From a virus, in IMG/VR virus record IMGVR_UViG_3300008954_000173, positions 1 through 31,779 of that record: a DNA stretch of 31,779 nucleotides, one strand, 5' to 3'. Positions 9,953-16,027 of the stretch are shown piece by piece; the stretch's first letter is position 1, and each line of letters starts with the position of its first letter. The notes below the pieces were generated by a model, which was given only the letters and a program-made list of their open reading frames with translations, was not told the DNA's origin and searched no databases. Position numbers and translations under genes: made by a program.

Positions 9953-10007
9953 GATACATAACAATAAATATAAAACATTAAAACGCTGTTTACACTCAGC
10001 GTTACTC
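9953..10007 (-). repeat. attC-like hairpin D
   Basis: Read on plus: GATACATAAC (9953-9962), spacer AAT, arm AAATATAAAAC, loop ATTAAAAC, arm region GCTGTTTACAC, spacer TCAGC, box GTTACTC. The first arm and loop match element F and the second arm and box match element C, so D looks like a hybrid. Pairing of the arms is imperfect. The TAA stop of the 68-aa gene (10004-10002) lies within GTTA. Confidence 0.6.
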
Positions 10008-10208
10008 ATCAATAACTTTTAACACTAAATTTTCAATATGCGCTATTTCATCAATTTTAAATAAATTGTAAATATCTACTTCAGAATCTAATAAACTTAT
10101 AGACTCTATTTCCAAAACTGCTGGAGAATTTGTTTGTAACTCTTCTTTGTAATAAGTACCTCTTACCACCAACTCTATTAACTTGTATTCTATTTGTATA
10201 CTTTCCAT
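10002..10208 (-). CDS. 68-aa small protein, accessory zone
   Basis: Chosen start ATG 10208 (MESIQIEYKLIELVVRGTYY); an in-frame ATG at 10256 adds a hydrophobic, phenylalanine/isoleucine-rich leader encoded by near-pure AT and is less likely. The body is acidic with predicted strands, YKEELQTNSPAVLEIESISL, and ends IAHIENLVLKVIDE, a tail shared with the 53-aa gene. No family recognised. Its stop overlaps element D. Confidence 0.62.
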   Translation of the reverse strand: MESIQIEYKLIELVVRGTYYKEELQTNSPAVLEIESISLLDSEVDIYNLFKIDEIAHIENLVLKVIDE

Positions 10209-10240
10209 GTTTGTTTTATTTTCTTCAAATATAAAAATAA

Positions 10241-10477
10241 TTATAATACTACACAATTTTTTTTATTATTTTTATTATATAATTGTGTATTTTCTTTTTT
10301 ACTTAGGTATTTATTTATAAAAACTCTTTCTTTATCTGTTATTATATCCGAAAGCATCCATATATTGTTAAGTTTATATATTTTTACGTCTTTATCTTTA
10401 TTGTTTCTTAATAAATAGTATACATCTTTTTCTGTTACGCTGCTTATTATATATAATTTTTCTTCTTTTATTATCAT
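10241..10477 (-). CDS. Small protein coupled to the replication ATPase
   Basis: 78 aa, MIIKEEKLYIISSVTEKDVYYLLRNNKDKDVKIYKLNNIWMLSDIITDKE..., lysine-rich C-terminus. The start overlaps the stop of the ATPase gene as ATGA (10477-10474), so the two are translationally coupled and probably act together. The alternation of short strands and helices could be a winged-helix-like or adaptor domain, but I do not recognise the family. Confidence 0.66.
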   Translation of the reverse strand: MIIKEEKLYIISSVTEKDVYYLLRNNKDKDVKIYKLNNIWMLSDIITDKERVFINKYLSKKENTQLYNKNNKKNCVVL

Positions 10478-11331
10478 ATAAATTTGTTATTATTTTCTAT
10501 TTGGTTGTAATCGTCTATAATTTGGGGTAGCCATGTGCTAGAATCTACTGTAAAACTAAAATCGTCAAAAGATTTATTCCTAGAATAATCGCATGTTACT
10601 TTTGTAAAATCTCCGTCCGCTTCTGTAAATACAACTGTTTCAGCTTTTTTTAATATGCTACTACCTGCGTGCCCTGTTGGTTTTTTTGTTCCGAATGAAC
10701 TGTGTAAAATACCTGTAATATGTATCTTTTTTTCGTCTGTCCATTTTAAAAGTTTATTAGATAACATTGTAGACTCTTCTAAGTTGTTAAAGTCTTTTAT
10801 TAAATCCGCATAGCCGTCTATTGTTACAAGTCCTATATTGTCTTTGTATTCACTTTCGTATAATGTATATTCAATTAACTCTAAACGCTCTTTAGGTTCT
10901 AATTTACGTAAGCTAAACCCCTCGTAATAGTCATATGTGCCGCCTATCATTTCAGTAACTCGCCTTAAAACTCTTTGTGTATGGAATTTACTTTGTTCTG
11001 TGTCAAACTCTAACACAAATTTATCTTTTGTATTGTGTCCTTTTATATCTGGAAAATAATTATTTGATAGCCCACCAATATAACCCGCTACAATAGCAGA
11101 TTTTAAAAATGTTTTACGTGATTTAGACGCCCCAACTATGCAAGAAAAATCGCCATAAGATCCAAAAGGTATATAATAATTATTGCCTTTATATAAACTT
11201 GTTCCAATACTTACGGCTACAGGTTGCTGTTTTATATCTTCTGATATATCTATTCTTGTTTCTTGTAGTAATTTTTCGTAATTGTTTTCATTTTTATTTT
11301 GTTCTTCTAAGTTTACTTTTAGTTTTTTCAT
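10474..11331 (-). CDS. RecA/DnaB-type replicative ATPase (AAA_25 / RepA-like helicase)
   Basis: 285 aa. Walker A GASKSRKT (residues 67-74), a beta strand FVLEFDTEQ (105-113) with the acidic residue usual in RecA-fold ATPases, Walker B-like IGLVTIDGYADL (166-177), and a later GILHSSFGTKKPTGHAGSSILKKAETVV that fits the arginine/sensor loop of RepA/AAA_25 proteins. These proteins act as hexameric DNA helicases or loaders in phage and plasmid replication. There is no primase or DnaB N-terminal domain, so it probably works with host primase. The upstream initiator with iterons supports a helicase role. Downstream ATGA coupling to a 78-aa protein. Confidence 0.84.
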   Translation of the reverse strand: MKKLKVNLEEQNKNENNYEKLLQETRIDISEDIKQQPVAVSIGTSLYKGNNYYIPFGSYGDFSCIVGASKSRKTFLKSAIVAGYIGGLSNNYFPDIKGHNTKDKFVLEFDTEQSKFHTQRVLRRVTEMIGGTYDYYEGFSLRKLEPKERLELIEYTLYESEYKDNIGLVTIDGYADLIKDFNNLEESTMLSNKLLKWTDEKKIHITGILHSSFGTKKPTGHAGSSILKKAETVVFTEADGDFTKVTCDYSRNKSFDDFSFTVDSSTWLPQIIDDYNQIENNNKFI

Positions 11332-11348
11332 TTATTATTAGTTTGTTA

Positions 11349-11406
11349 AATATTCACAACGGTAAATATAAATCATTAAAACGATTTATATTTTCATGTT
11401 ATAACC
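11349..11406 (-). repeat. attC-like hairpin F
   Basis: Read on plus: AATATTCACAAC (11349-11360), spacer GGT, arm AAATATAAATC (11364-11374), loop ATTAAAAC, arm GATTTATATTT (11383-11393), spacer TCAT, box GTTATAACC (11398-11406). The arms form a perfect 11-bp stem. Minus-strand GGTTATAAC is the exact complement of GTTATAACC in element C, on the other side of the 98-aa gene. A terminator role alone would not explain this. Confidence 0.72.
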
Positions 11407-11408
11407 AA

Positions 11409-11705
11409 TTAAATAAGCTCTTGTCCTGCTAGTATATTAGCAGCTTCTATTTTAGCTAGTTTTTTGGTTTCTTCGTAATCTATGTTTTCAAGCTCGTAAG
11501 CTCTTTTAAGTAACTCGCTTTCTTTTTCAAGAATCGCTTTTATTATGTATTTGTCAAACTGTAAATTGTCGTAAGCTCCTGCTATTGTTACTTTTCTTAA
11601 ATTCTTTTCAGCTATGTAAACACGCTCTTTGTTTACCATATAGCCAGTAGAACTTTCTCTATTACTCTCTATTCTTCTTAGTTTTTCTATACTTTCTAGT
11701 TTCAT
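11409..11705 (-). CDS. Hypothetical helical protein, clean single-gene cassette
   Basis: 98 aa, MKLESIEKLRRIESNRESST, later NLRKVTIAGAYDNLQFDKYIIK and a long helix ESELLKRAYELENIDYEETKKLAKIEAANIL. No family recognised; the frame resembles small helical phage proteins that modulate host factors, but that is only appearance. The gene is delimited by minus-strand GTTATAACC (11731-11723) before it and GGTTATAAC (11406-11398) after it, a 9/9 complementary pair, with its TAA 2 nt before the second box. Its codon use is less AT-extreme than that of the flanking replication genes. Confidence 0.73.
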   Translation of the reverse strand: MKLESIEKLRRIESNRESSTGYMVNKERVYIAEKNLRKVTIAGAYDNLQFDKYIIKAILEKESELLKRAYELENIDYEETKKLAKIEAANILAGQELI

Positions 11706-11722
11706 ATTCCGCTTATTTAAAA

Positions 11723-11785
11723 GGTTATAACAATGTGTAAATAATCATTTCGTTCCTCAACGCTTTTTACACTAAGCGTTATTTG
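11723..11785 (-). repeat. attC-like hairpin C (long-loop type)
   Basis: Read on plus: GGTTATAAC (11723-11731), spacer AAT, arm GTGTAAA (11735-11741), loop region containing CATTTCGTTCCTCAACGC, arm TTTACAC (11766-11772), spacer TAAGC, box GTTATTTG (11778-11785). The 7-bp arms pair perfectly and the GTTAT/ATAAC cores pair outside the spacers. The stop of the 86-aa gene (11781-11779) lies in GTTA. Confidence 0.7.
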
Positions 11786-12039
11786 TTTTTATATCTCTTT
11801 TCTTGATGTAAGTAATATATAACCCTATCAGAAATATATTTATTACTTTTTACTATACTATCAAGTTTTTTATTATTTTTATTGTAAAAATAATTACAAT
11901 CTTTTAACTTTTTAGAAATATTTTTATTTTGTTCTTTTAAAATTTCGTTTGTTTTTTTTAATTTTTTATACTCTATACTAGTAAAATAACCAAACATTAC
12001 AAGAATACACAAAACAATTATATATATTTTATCCCTCAT
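11779..12039 (-). CDS. Single-pass membrane protein with cytoplasmic or periplasmic coiled coil
   Basis: 86 aa. Residues about 5-21 (IYIIVLCILVMFGYFTS) form one membrane helix; the rest is a lysine/asparagine-rich coiled coil ending in QEKRYKNK. It starts 4 nt after the stop of the secreted protein and may be made with it. The N-terminal span is not followed by a lipobox or a clear cleavage site. The stop codon is inside hairpin C. Function unknown; a membrane-associated accessory role such as superinfection exclusion is only a guess. Confidence 0.7.
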   Translation of the reverse strand: MRDKIYIIVLCILVMFGYFTSIEYKKLKKTNEILKEQNKNISKKLKDCNYFYNKNNKKLDSIVKSNKYISDRVIYYLHQEKRYKNK

Positions 12040-12043
12040 GTTT

Positions 12044-12691
12044 CTAATCTTGTATTATACTTAAAACGTCAACGTTGTTACCTCCAAATTCTACATACGT
12101 ACTACCTCCCCCATTAGCAACAAATACAGATAATTCTATTGTGTAAGTTCCTGCAGGTAGTAAAATTTCCCTATAGTTTTTTAAATAATTGTAACCTGTC
12201 ATTATAGTATAATCACTACCATTATTTGTATAATCGTCTCTATCTTCGCTTATCTCTACACCGTTCAATCTTAATACGCTACCTGTTAATCTATTCATAC
12301 CGTTTGTTATAGGTGTATAAAACCAATTACGATAGTAAGTTAGTGATATAGATGAAGATATACGAACTAACCGAGGGTAATCAATTACAAATGTTTCAGT
12401 ATGTAAAACTGTTTCGGGGTCTGTATTACTTAAACCAATTGGAAAGGGTATTATATCTGTTTGATTTTCTATTACAGATTCTACAGCGTCAGCACCTAAA
12501 ACTAACCTCCCGTTATTATCTACGTAAACTTTTGTTAAAACTCCGTTGTTTAATGGATTTGAAGTGTTTAAAGCGTCTATTCTTGTTTCTCCTGCAATAT
12601 GCAGCATATCTAACGGATTTGTTGTTCCGATCCCTACTTGTGCGTTAATTACTCCTGTAATTGATAACGCTAATAATATTAATTTTTTCAT
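12044..12691 (-). CDS. Secreted flavobacterial-type surface protein encoded by the phage
   Basis: 215 aa with a signal peptide MKKLILLALSITGVINA (cleavage probably after A17), then QVGIGTTNPLDMLHIAGETR, the N-terminal signature of many exported and surface proteins of Flavobacteriia. The mature part is beta-rich; the end, GTYTIELSVFVANGGG..YVEFGGN, resembles a jelly-roll/C1q-like sandwich. No type IX secretion C-terminal domain is evident. The gene lies in an early transcription unit next to replication genes, not in the tail region, so it may be a moron that alters the cell surface or blocks other phages. It could also be a virion protein; context argues against it. Confidence 0.75.
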   Translation of the reverse strand: MKKLILLALSITGVINAQVGIGTTNPLDMLHIAGETRIDALNTSNPLNNGVLTKVYVDNNGRLVLGADAVESVIENQTDIIPFPIGLSNTDPETVLHTETFVIDYPRLVRISSSISLTYYRNWFYTPITNGMNRLTGSVLRLNGVEISEDRDDYTNNGSDYTIMTGYNYLKNYREILLPAGTYTIELSVFVANGGGSTYVEFGGNNVDVLSIIQD

Positions 12692-12716
12692 TTTATTATT
12701 TTTTGGAATGTTTAAA

Positions 12717-12899
12717 TTATAAGTTATTCAATATCGAAACAAGCTTCTTGTATTCTTTTTCTTTTTCTTCTATTAATTTATATTTTTCACTAAACATAAA
12801 TTTAATCATTTCTATAAATTGGTCGCTTGTTTTTATCCTTATTTGAGCGTAACTATCTGTTGCACTTACTAATAAGTCAATTCTTTCTCCTACTGTCAT
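12717..12899 (-). CDS. Small helical protein, first gene of the second early unit
   Basis: 60 aa, MTVGERIDLLVSATDSYAQI, then RIKTSDQFIEMIKFMFSEKY and a lysine-rich coiled-coil end. No family recognised. It lies about 24 nt downstream of the -7 box of a candidate promoter and is followed 25 nt later by the secreted protein. Confidence 0.62.
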   Translation of the reverse strand: MTVGERIDLLVSATDSYAQIRIKTSDQFIEMIKFMFSEKYKLIEEKEKEYKKLVSILNNL

Positions 12900-12922
12900 A
12901 ATTTTATTATTTTTTGTTTATG

Positions 12923-12954
12923 CTAATTTATAATAATTTTATTTATAAAACAAA
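12923..12954 (-). promoter_or_regulatory. Bacteroidota-type promoter for the second early unit
   Basis: Minus strand: TTTG (12954-12951), 20-nt spacer, TAAATTAG (12930-12923), a near match to TAnnTTTG. The predicted start of transcription is about 12916, roughly 17 nt before the ATG at 12899. The 19 nt across the -33 box (12947-12965, plus AAAACAAAATTATTTTTAT) are identical to those of the promoter at 18524-18554. Confidence 0.55.
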
Positions 12955-12961
12955 ATTATTT

Positions 12962-13435
12962 TTATTTTTTATAAAAGTTTACAAAGTTGTTTATAATATA
13001 TTCTAATTGATTTTTTACATTTTCTTTTTCGTATGGCTTTGGTTTTTTTATAAAATCTTCTAATTCTTTTTTGTTTTTTATTTTTTGTAGCTCTGAATCG
13101 TTTAACTCTTCTGTTATTTTTTCTATAAAATAATCTATAGGTTTATTTAATAGATCGTACATTTTTTTTTGTACATTATTATTATAAACATCTGTTTTAT
13201 AGTATTTTAATAAATGTGAATAAACGAAAACAAACATTTTCATAAACAGTTCATTGTTTTCTATATTGTTTTTTTTGTTCTTTTCATAAAAATCTATAAC
13301 AGTATTAAATGATATTTTTTCATTTTTTTTAAATTCTTTTTTTGAAAAAGCTTTACTTAATAACCATAGTGCATTATTTATATTATTATACCTACTTTCA
13401 TTTACTTTATTATTCATAATTTCTGAGTTTTTCAT
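12962..13435 (-). CDS. Hypothetical protein coupled to the replication initiator
   Basis: 157 aa, helical and very lysine/asparagine-rich. N-terminal SRYNNINNALWLLSKAFSKKEF, middle NNELFMKMFVFVYSHLLKYY, C-terminal KEDFIKKPKPY-type linker and a final helix (LEYIINNFVNFYKK). The start overlaps the initiator stop as ATGA (13435-13432). In lambda-like layouts the gene after the initiator encodes a helicase loader; this fits by position only, since no AAA+ motifs are visible. Confidence 0.68.
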   Translation of the reverse strand: MKNSEIMNNKVNESRYNNINNALWLLSKAFSKKEFKKNEKISFNTVIDFYEKNKKNNIENNELFMKMFVFVYSHLLKYYKTDVYNNNVQKKMYDLLNKPIDYFIEKITEELNDSELQKIKNKKELEDFIKKPKPYEKENVKNQLEYIINNFVNFYKK

Positions 13436-14187
13436 AACCTTGTTTCTTTTTTAGTTTTTAAATACACTTCATTATCTTGCATATTATAAGCTGAAAACCA
13501 TTTATTAAAGTTTTCTAAAAAATGCCTTGGGTCTGTATGTTGTGTTTTTGAAAATATTTTCTTTTGTTGAAATAAAGCCTTTAGAGCGTTTTTAATATCA
13601 TCTTTGGTATAACAAGACCGTAAGTCTAAATAAGTTTCTAAGAAACCTTCTGTGAGCTTTCTAAGGTGTGATTTGTTGTAAACTTTTGTTTTCTCTTTAT
13701 TCCATAATAAAATAAACTCATCATGTAGATTAATTTCAATTTCTTTTAAATTTCTGTAATCGTAGTTTTTAATTTTAAAATCAGAATAAACCCAACCTTT
13801 TTTATTAATTATATTTATAGTATTATTATTGTGTTCAATTTTTGTACTACCCTTGTTCAAATTTTGTACTACCCCCTGTACAATTTTTGTACTACCGTAG
13901 TACAATTTTTGTACTACCTCTAAATCTGCATAATATTTGTTTGTTTCTGTGCTATTTCCTATCTCTTTTTTTATATATCCTTTGTCTATTAAATTTTTTA
14001 AACTATTAATAACTGTTGTTCTACTTTTAACGCCTGTTATGTTTTTCAAGTAAGTTATTGATCCGTAATATTTACTGTTACCGTCTTTTGAAAAAGAGTA
14101 TATTAAAGCGTATAAAATCAACTCGTGACCCGTTAAGTTTAATTTATTAATAAACCAATCATGTATTATAAAACTTGTCCCACTCAT
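13432..14187 (-). CDS. Replication initiator with iterons inside the gene
   Basis: 251 aa. The N-terminal domain is a winged-helix of the phage O/RepA-like type: NLTGHELILYALIYSFSKDG..YYGSITYLKNITGVKSRTTVINSLKNLIDKGYIKK (about residues 17-76). The middle (about residues 90-118, GSTKIVQGVVQ and GSTKIEH) is encoded by the iteron array, and an asparagine-rich linker follows. The C-terminal domain (about 140-251) includes LRKLTEGFLETYLDLRSCYTKDDIKNALKALFQQ and DPRHFLENFNKWF, as in DnaD/O-type proteins that contact helicase or loader. By analogy with lambda O, the protein binds the repeats in its own gene to open the origin. Downstream coupled gene and ATPase fit this. Confidence 0.84.
   Translation of the reverse strand: MSGTSFIIHDWFINKLNLTGHELILYALIYSFSKDGNSKYYGSITYLKNITGVKSRTTVINSLKNLIDKGYIKKEIGNSTETNKYYADLEVVQKLYYGSTKIVQGVVQNLNKGSTKIEHNNNTINIINKKGWVYSDFKIKNYDYRNLKEIEINLHDEFILLWNKEKTKVYNKSHLRKLTEGFLETYLDLRSCYTKDDIKNALKALFQQKKIFSKTQHTDPRHFLENFNKWFSAYNMQDNEVYLKTKKETRL
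13833..13918. repeat. Four iterons, probable replication origin
   Basis: Units at 13833-13852, 13855-13873, 13878-13896 and 13900-13918, start-to-start 22, 23 and 22 bp, about two helical turns. Units 3 and 4 are identical (GTACAATTTTTGTACTACC); units 1 and 2 differ at two and three positions. Each contains a dyad GTACAA-TTT-TTGTAC, complete in units 3 and 4. An almost pure A/T tract (about 13800-13832) follows in the direction of the gene and could be the unwinding element, the lambda oriO arrangement. Confidence 0.85.
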
Positions 14188-14226
14188 ATTGTAGTATCAT
14201 TTTTGTTATTTGTTATGTAAATTTTT

Positions 14227-14382
14227 TTAAGTTAAATATTGTCTTAATTTTAATTCTACCTCGTAAGGCATTTTTTTCTCGTTACTAAGCCAAACACGCA
14301 AAGAATTATAGTTAATGTCAAGCTGTTTAGCAACAAATTTAATTTTTAAACCTTTGTTATTTATTTTATTTTTTAAACTCAT
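14227..14382 (-). CDS. 51-aa HTH protein
   Basis: ATG at 14382 gives MSLKNKINNKGLKIKFVAKQ, then LDINYNSLRVWLSNEKKMPY and EVELKLRQYLT. The stretch IKFVAKQLDINYNSLRVWLSNEKKMP is a compact XRE/Cro-like helix-turn-helix (first helix with VAKQ, recognition helix with YNSLRVWLS). It lies just upstream of the initiator and may regulate it or the early genes. TATATTTG directly before the gene (minus 14394-14387) resembles a -7 box but no TTTG is at the proper distance. Too short for standard cut-offs. Confidence 0.7.
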   Translation of the reverse strand: MSLKNKINNKGLKIKFVAKQLDINYNSLRVWLSNEKKMPYEVELKLRQYLT

Positions 14383-14413
14383 AAGGCAAATATATAATAA
14401 TTTTTTTTATTGT

Positions 14414-14710
14414 TTATTTGTTTTGTAATTTTTTGTAAATATTTAATGCTTTTTGTTTATCTGTTACGCTCCAATACCCAAATTCTATTTTACGACCGAA
14501 TTTATTTTTTACGCTTACTTGATTGCAAACAATGTCTAAAAAATATCTGTTTCTTAAGTCTGCTATTCGTGCTGTAACGTTTAATACTCCTGTATCTAAC
14601 ATCATTTGCTTACGGTTTATATTGTGTCTTTTAATTAGATAATATAACACCTCTTCTATTTGTTTTTTTGGTCTTGGTAAGCTATTAATTTGTTCTTGTA
14701 TTGTTTTCAT
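14414..14710 (-). CDS. Winged-helix (HTH_39-like) protein
   Basis: 98 aa. QIEEVLYYLIKRHNINRKQMMLDTGVLNVTARIADLRNRYFLDIVCNQV matches the pattern of the HTH_39 type: a helix with xxLxxLxxxxxI, a second with TGVLNVTARIADLR and the wing. The C-terminal segment FGRKIEFGYWSVTDKQKALNIYKKL is typical of this family in phages and genomic islands. Probable DNA-binding regulator or replication accessory protein. No ligand or partner is visible. Confidence 0.75.
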   Translation of the reverse strand: MKTIQEQINSLPRPKKQIEEVLYYLIKRHNINRKQMMLDTGVLNVTARIADLRNRYFLDIVCNQVSVKNKFGRKIEFGYWSVTDKQKALNIYKKLQNK

Positions 14711-14800
14711 AATTAATTAAAATAATAATTAAACTTTCTGTCTTGATAATATATCGTTAAATAATTAATGTTTTTGTATCTCATTGCGCTATAACAAAAA

Positions 14801-15139
14801 CTAGTTTTCTTTAATAGTTTCATATTCTTTGATTTTGATTTGTATAAACTCATTTTCTTTTTTTACTATTTGTTTTGTTACGTTTAATTTATAAATATCT
14901 CTATCGTTAAATTTATATTTCTTTTGTAGTATATCAAGTAATGGTTTTAATCCGTTGTCTATATCCATTAACTTACTACTAACACCGAAAATAATATTTA
15001 TTTGTATTTTGTCTTCAGGTATTTTATAATGTTTTAGTTTTAGTAATAACTCTTTTTCATAAGATTTGTATTTATCGGTTTTAAACCTTCTGCCTTGCCA
15101 ACACTCATTAACTGATAATGCTTTTATATTAATCCTCAT
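14801..15139 (-). CDS. rusA: RusA-family Holliday junction resolvase
   Basis: 112 aa. Cuts four-way DNA junctions formed during recombination or replication. The conserved acidic site is visible as LMDIDNGLKPLLDILQKKY with D59, D61 and D69, followed by FNDRDIYKL (D79, D81). The N-terminal SVNECWQGRRFKT.KYKSYEKE is typical of the family (SVN-x-W-G-R). The start overlaps the HNH gene by 11 nt. It acts in the same module as the Rad52-like and SSB-like proteins. Confidence 0.9.
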   Translation of the reverse strand: MRINIKALSVNECWQGRRFKTDKYKSYEKELLLKLKHYKIPEDKIQINIIFGVSSKLMDIDNGLKPLLDILQKKYKFNDRDIYKLNVTKQIVKKENEFIQIKIKEYETIKEN

Positions 15140-15428
15140 AACTCTCTAATTGCTCTATAAACCATTTATTACAAAACTTAACGCCGTTAGCTTGTAAAAA
15201 TAATCTATGATTGATTAATAAATGTTTCATGTATTTTTTTTTGTCACCGTAAAAGATATGCTCTTTACGTGTTAGTGCCATTAAATTCTCGATTCTGTCT
15301 TCTCCGCATTTTCCACGCCCGATAATATGATGAATATCTACAGCTTTTTCGCCTGTTAATTCGCTTGGAATAAAGTCGCTTAGATCATAACCAAGCGACT
15401 TTAAATATATTTTAGTGTGATTTTTCAT
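15129..15428 (-). CDS. HNH-motif protein (recombination-module nuclease)
   Basis: 99 aa. AVDIHHIIGRGKCGEDRIENLMALTRKEHIFYGD holds the HNH core: DIHH (H33, H34), N48 and H57, followed by a lysine-rich helix. The protein is short, without a separate DNA-binding domain, so it probably acts with partners. It sits between the SSB-like (TAATG overlap at 15428) and RusA genes, which suggests a DNA-processing role (branch or end trimming) rather than homing. It is not near the terminase genes, where packaging HNH proteins usually lie. Confidence 0.82.
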   Translation of the reverse strand: MKNHTKIYLKSLGYDLSDFIPSELTGEKAVDIHHIIGRGKCGEDRIENLMALTRKEHIFYGDKKKYMKHLLINHRLFLQANGVKFCNKWFIEQLESYED

Positions 15429-15790
15429 TAAAAAGGTAAATCGTCATTATCTTCTTTAAAGTCTGTAGAATTTAGCTCGTTAATTGTATCGACTTTAATA
15501 GTTTCGTTTTGTGATTTTTCAACCTTCCAGGCTTCAATAGTATTAAATATATAAACTTCACCTTGTGGGTTTGTCCATTCCCTACCTCTTAAATTAATAC
15601 TAATATTTACAACGTCATCTACTTTATTATATTTTAAAAGATTATCTGCAGTTTTATTATTAGCTTGTAATTTTAGTTTTTGCGTGTATTGTTCGTTAGT
15701 TTCTACAACTAAATCTATACATCTAAAATCAGTATTATTAAATGTTTTTAGTTCACCTATTTCTCTTATTGTTGCGTTTTCTATTTTCAT
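15428..15790 (-). CDS. DUF3127-family single-strand DNA-binding-like protein
   Basis: 120 aa. The OB-like core shows EQYTQKLKLQANNKTADNLL, VDDVVNISINLRGREWTNPQGEVYIFNTIEAWKVE, which matches the DUF3127 pattern (Y-Q, GREW-NP-GE-YF, L-aW). The C-terminus ends NDDLPF, an acidic tip like that of bacterial SSB proteins, used to recruit repair and replication proteins. It probably coats single-stranded DNA during Rad52-mediated annealing or iteron-initiated replication. Overlaps both neighbours by 1-4 nt. Confidence 0.87.
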   Translation of the reverse strand: MKIENATIREIGELKTFNNTDFRCIDLVVETNEQYTQKLKLQANNKTADNLLKYNKVDDVVNISINLRGREWTNPQGEVYIFNTIEAWKVEKSQNETIKVDTINELNSTDFKEDNDDLPF

Positions 15791-16026
15791 TTATTTATTT
15801 TTTTATATTCTATTTCTGATTCGTCTATTAAATTTAATAATTGAATTAAATTATCTCTTGATAATGATATGTAAGTCATATCTTTTGTGTTTATTTTTAC
15901 ACCTCCATCGTTATTAAATTTACATCTTATTGGATCTAATTCCATGTCAATAATTAAAGCTAATAAATTACCCTTATAATTTAATAACTTATTACTATTA
16001 GGAAATATTTTTTTTTCTATATCCAT
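15787..16026 (-). CDS. Hypothetical small protein, recombination/replication operon
   Basis: 79 aa, MDIEKKIFPNSNKLLNYKGN, then ALIIDMELDPIRCKFNNDGGV and TYISLSRDNLIQLLNLIDESEIEYKKINK. Likely alpha/beta; no family recognised. ATGA overlap with the SSB-like gene shows that it is made with it. Very AT-rich codon use, like its neighbours. Confidence 0.65.
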   Translation of the reverse strand: MDIEKKIFPNSNKLLNYKGNLLALIIDMELDPIRCKFNNDGGVKINTKDMTYISLSRDNLIQLLNLIDESEIEYKKINK

Positions 16027-16027
16027 G

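Noticed and set aside
9795-10022. Open frames on both strands across hairpin D and the ORF-less segment (75 and 64 aa)
   Set aside because: Both run through the inverted-repeat elements and continue into the ends of real genes in other frames; the sequences have no fold-like pattern.
8474-11785. Hairpins as ordinary intrinsic terminators
   Set aside because: Most have weak or no T tracts after the stem, stems are A/T-rich with internal unpaired spacers, and terminators would not produce complementary boxes across the following gene. Some effect on RNA ends is still possible.
13833-13918. CRISPR array
   Set aside because: Repeats are 19-20 bp with only 2-4 nt between them, inside a coding gene; this is an iteron array.
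14713-14784. 23-aa frame MRYKNINYLTIYYQ... between RusA and the HTH_39 gene
   Set aside because: Too short, near-pure AT composition, no overlap or coupling that would support it. The gap of about 90 nt otherwise shows nothing.
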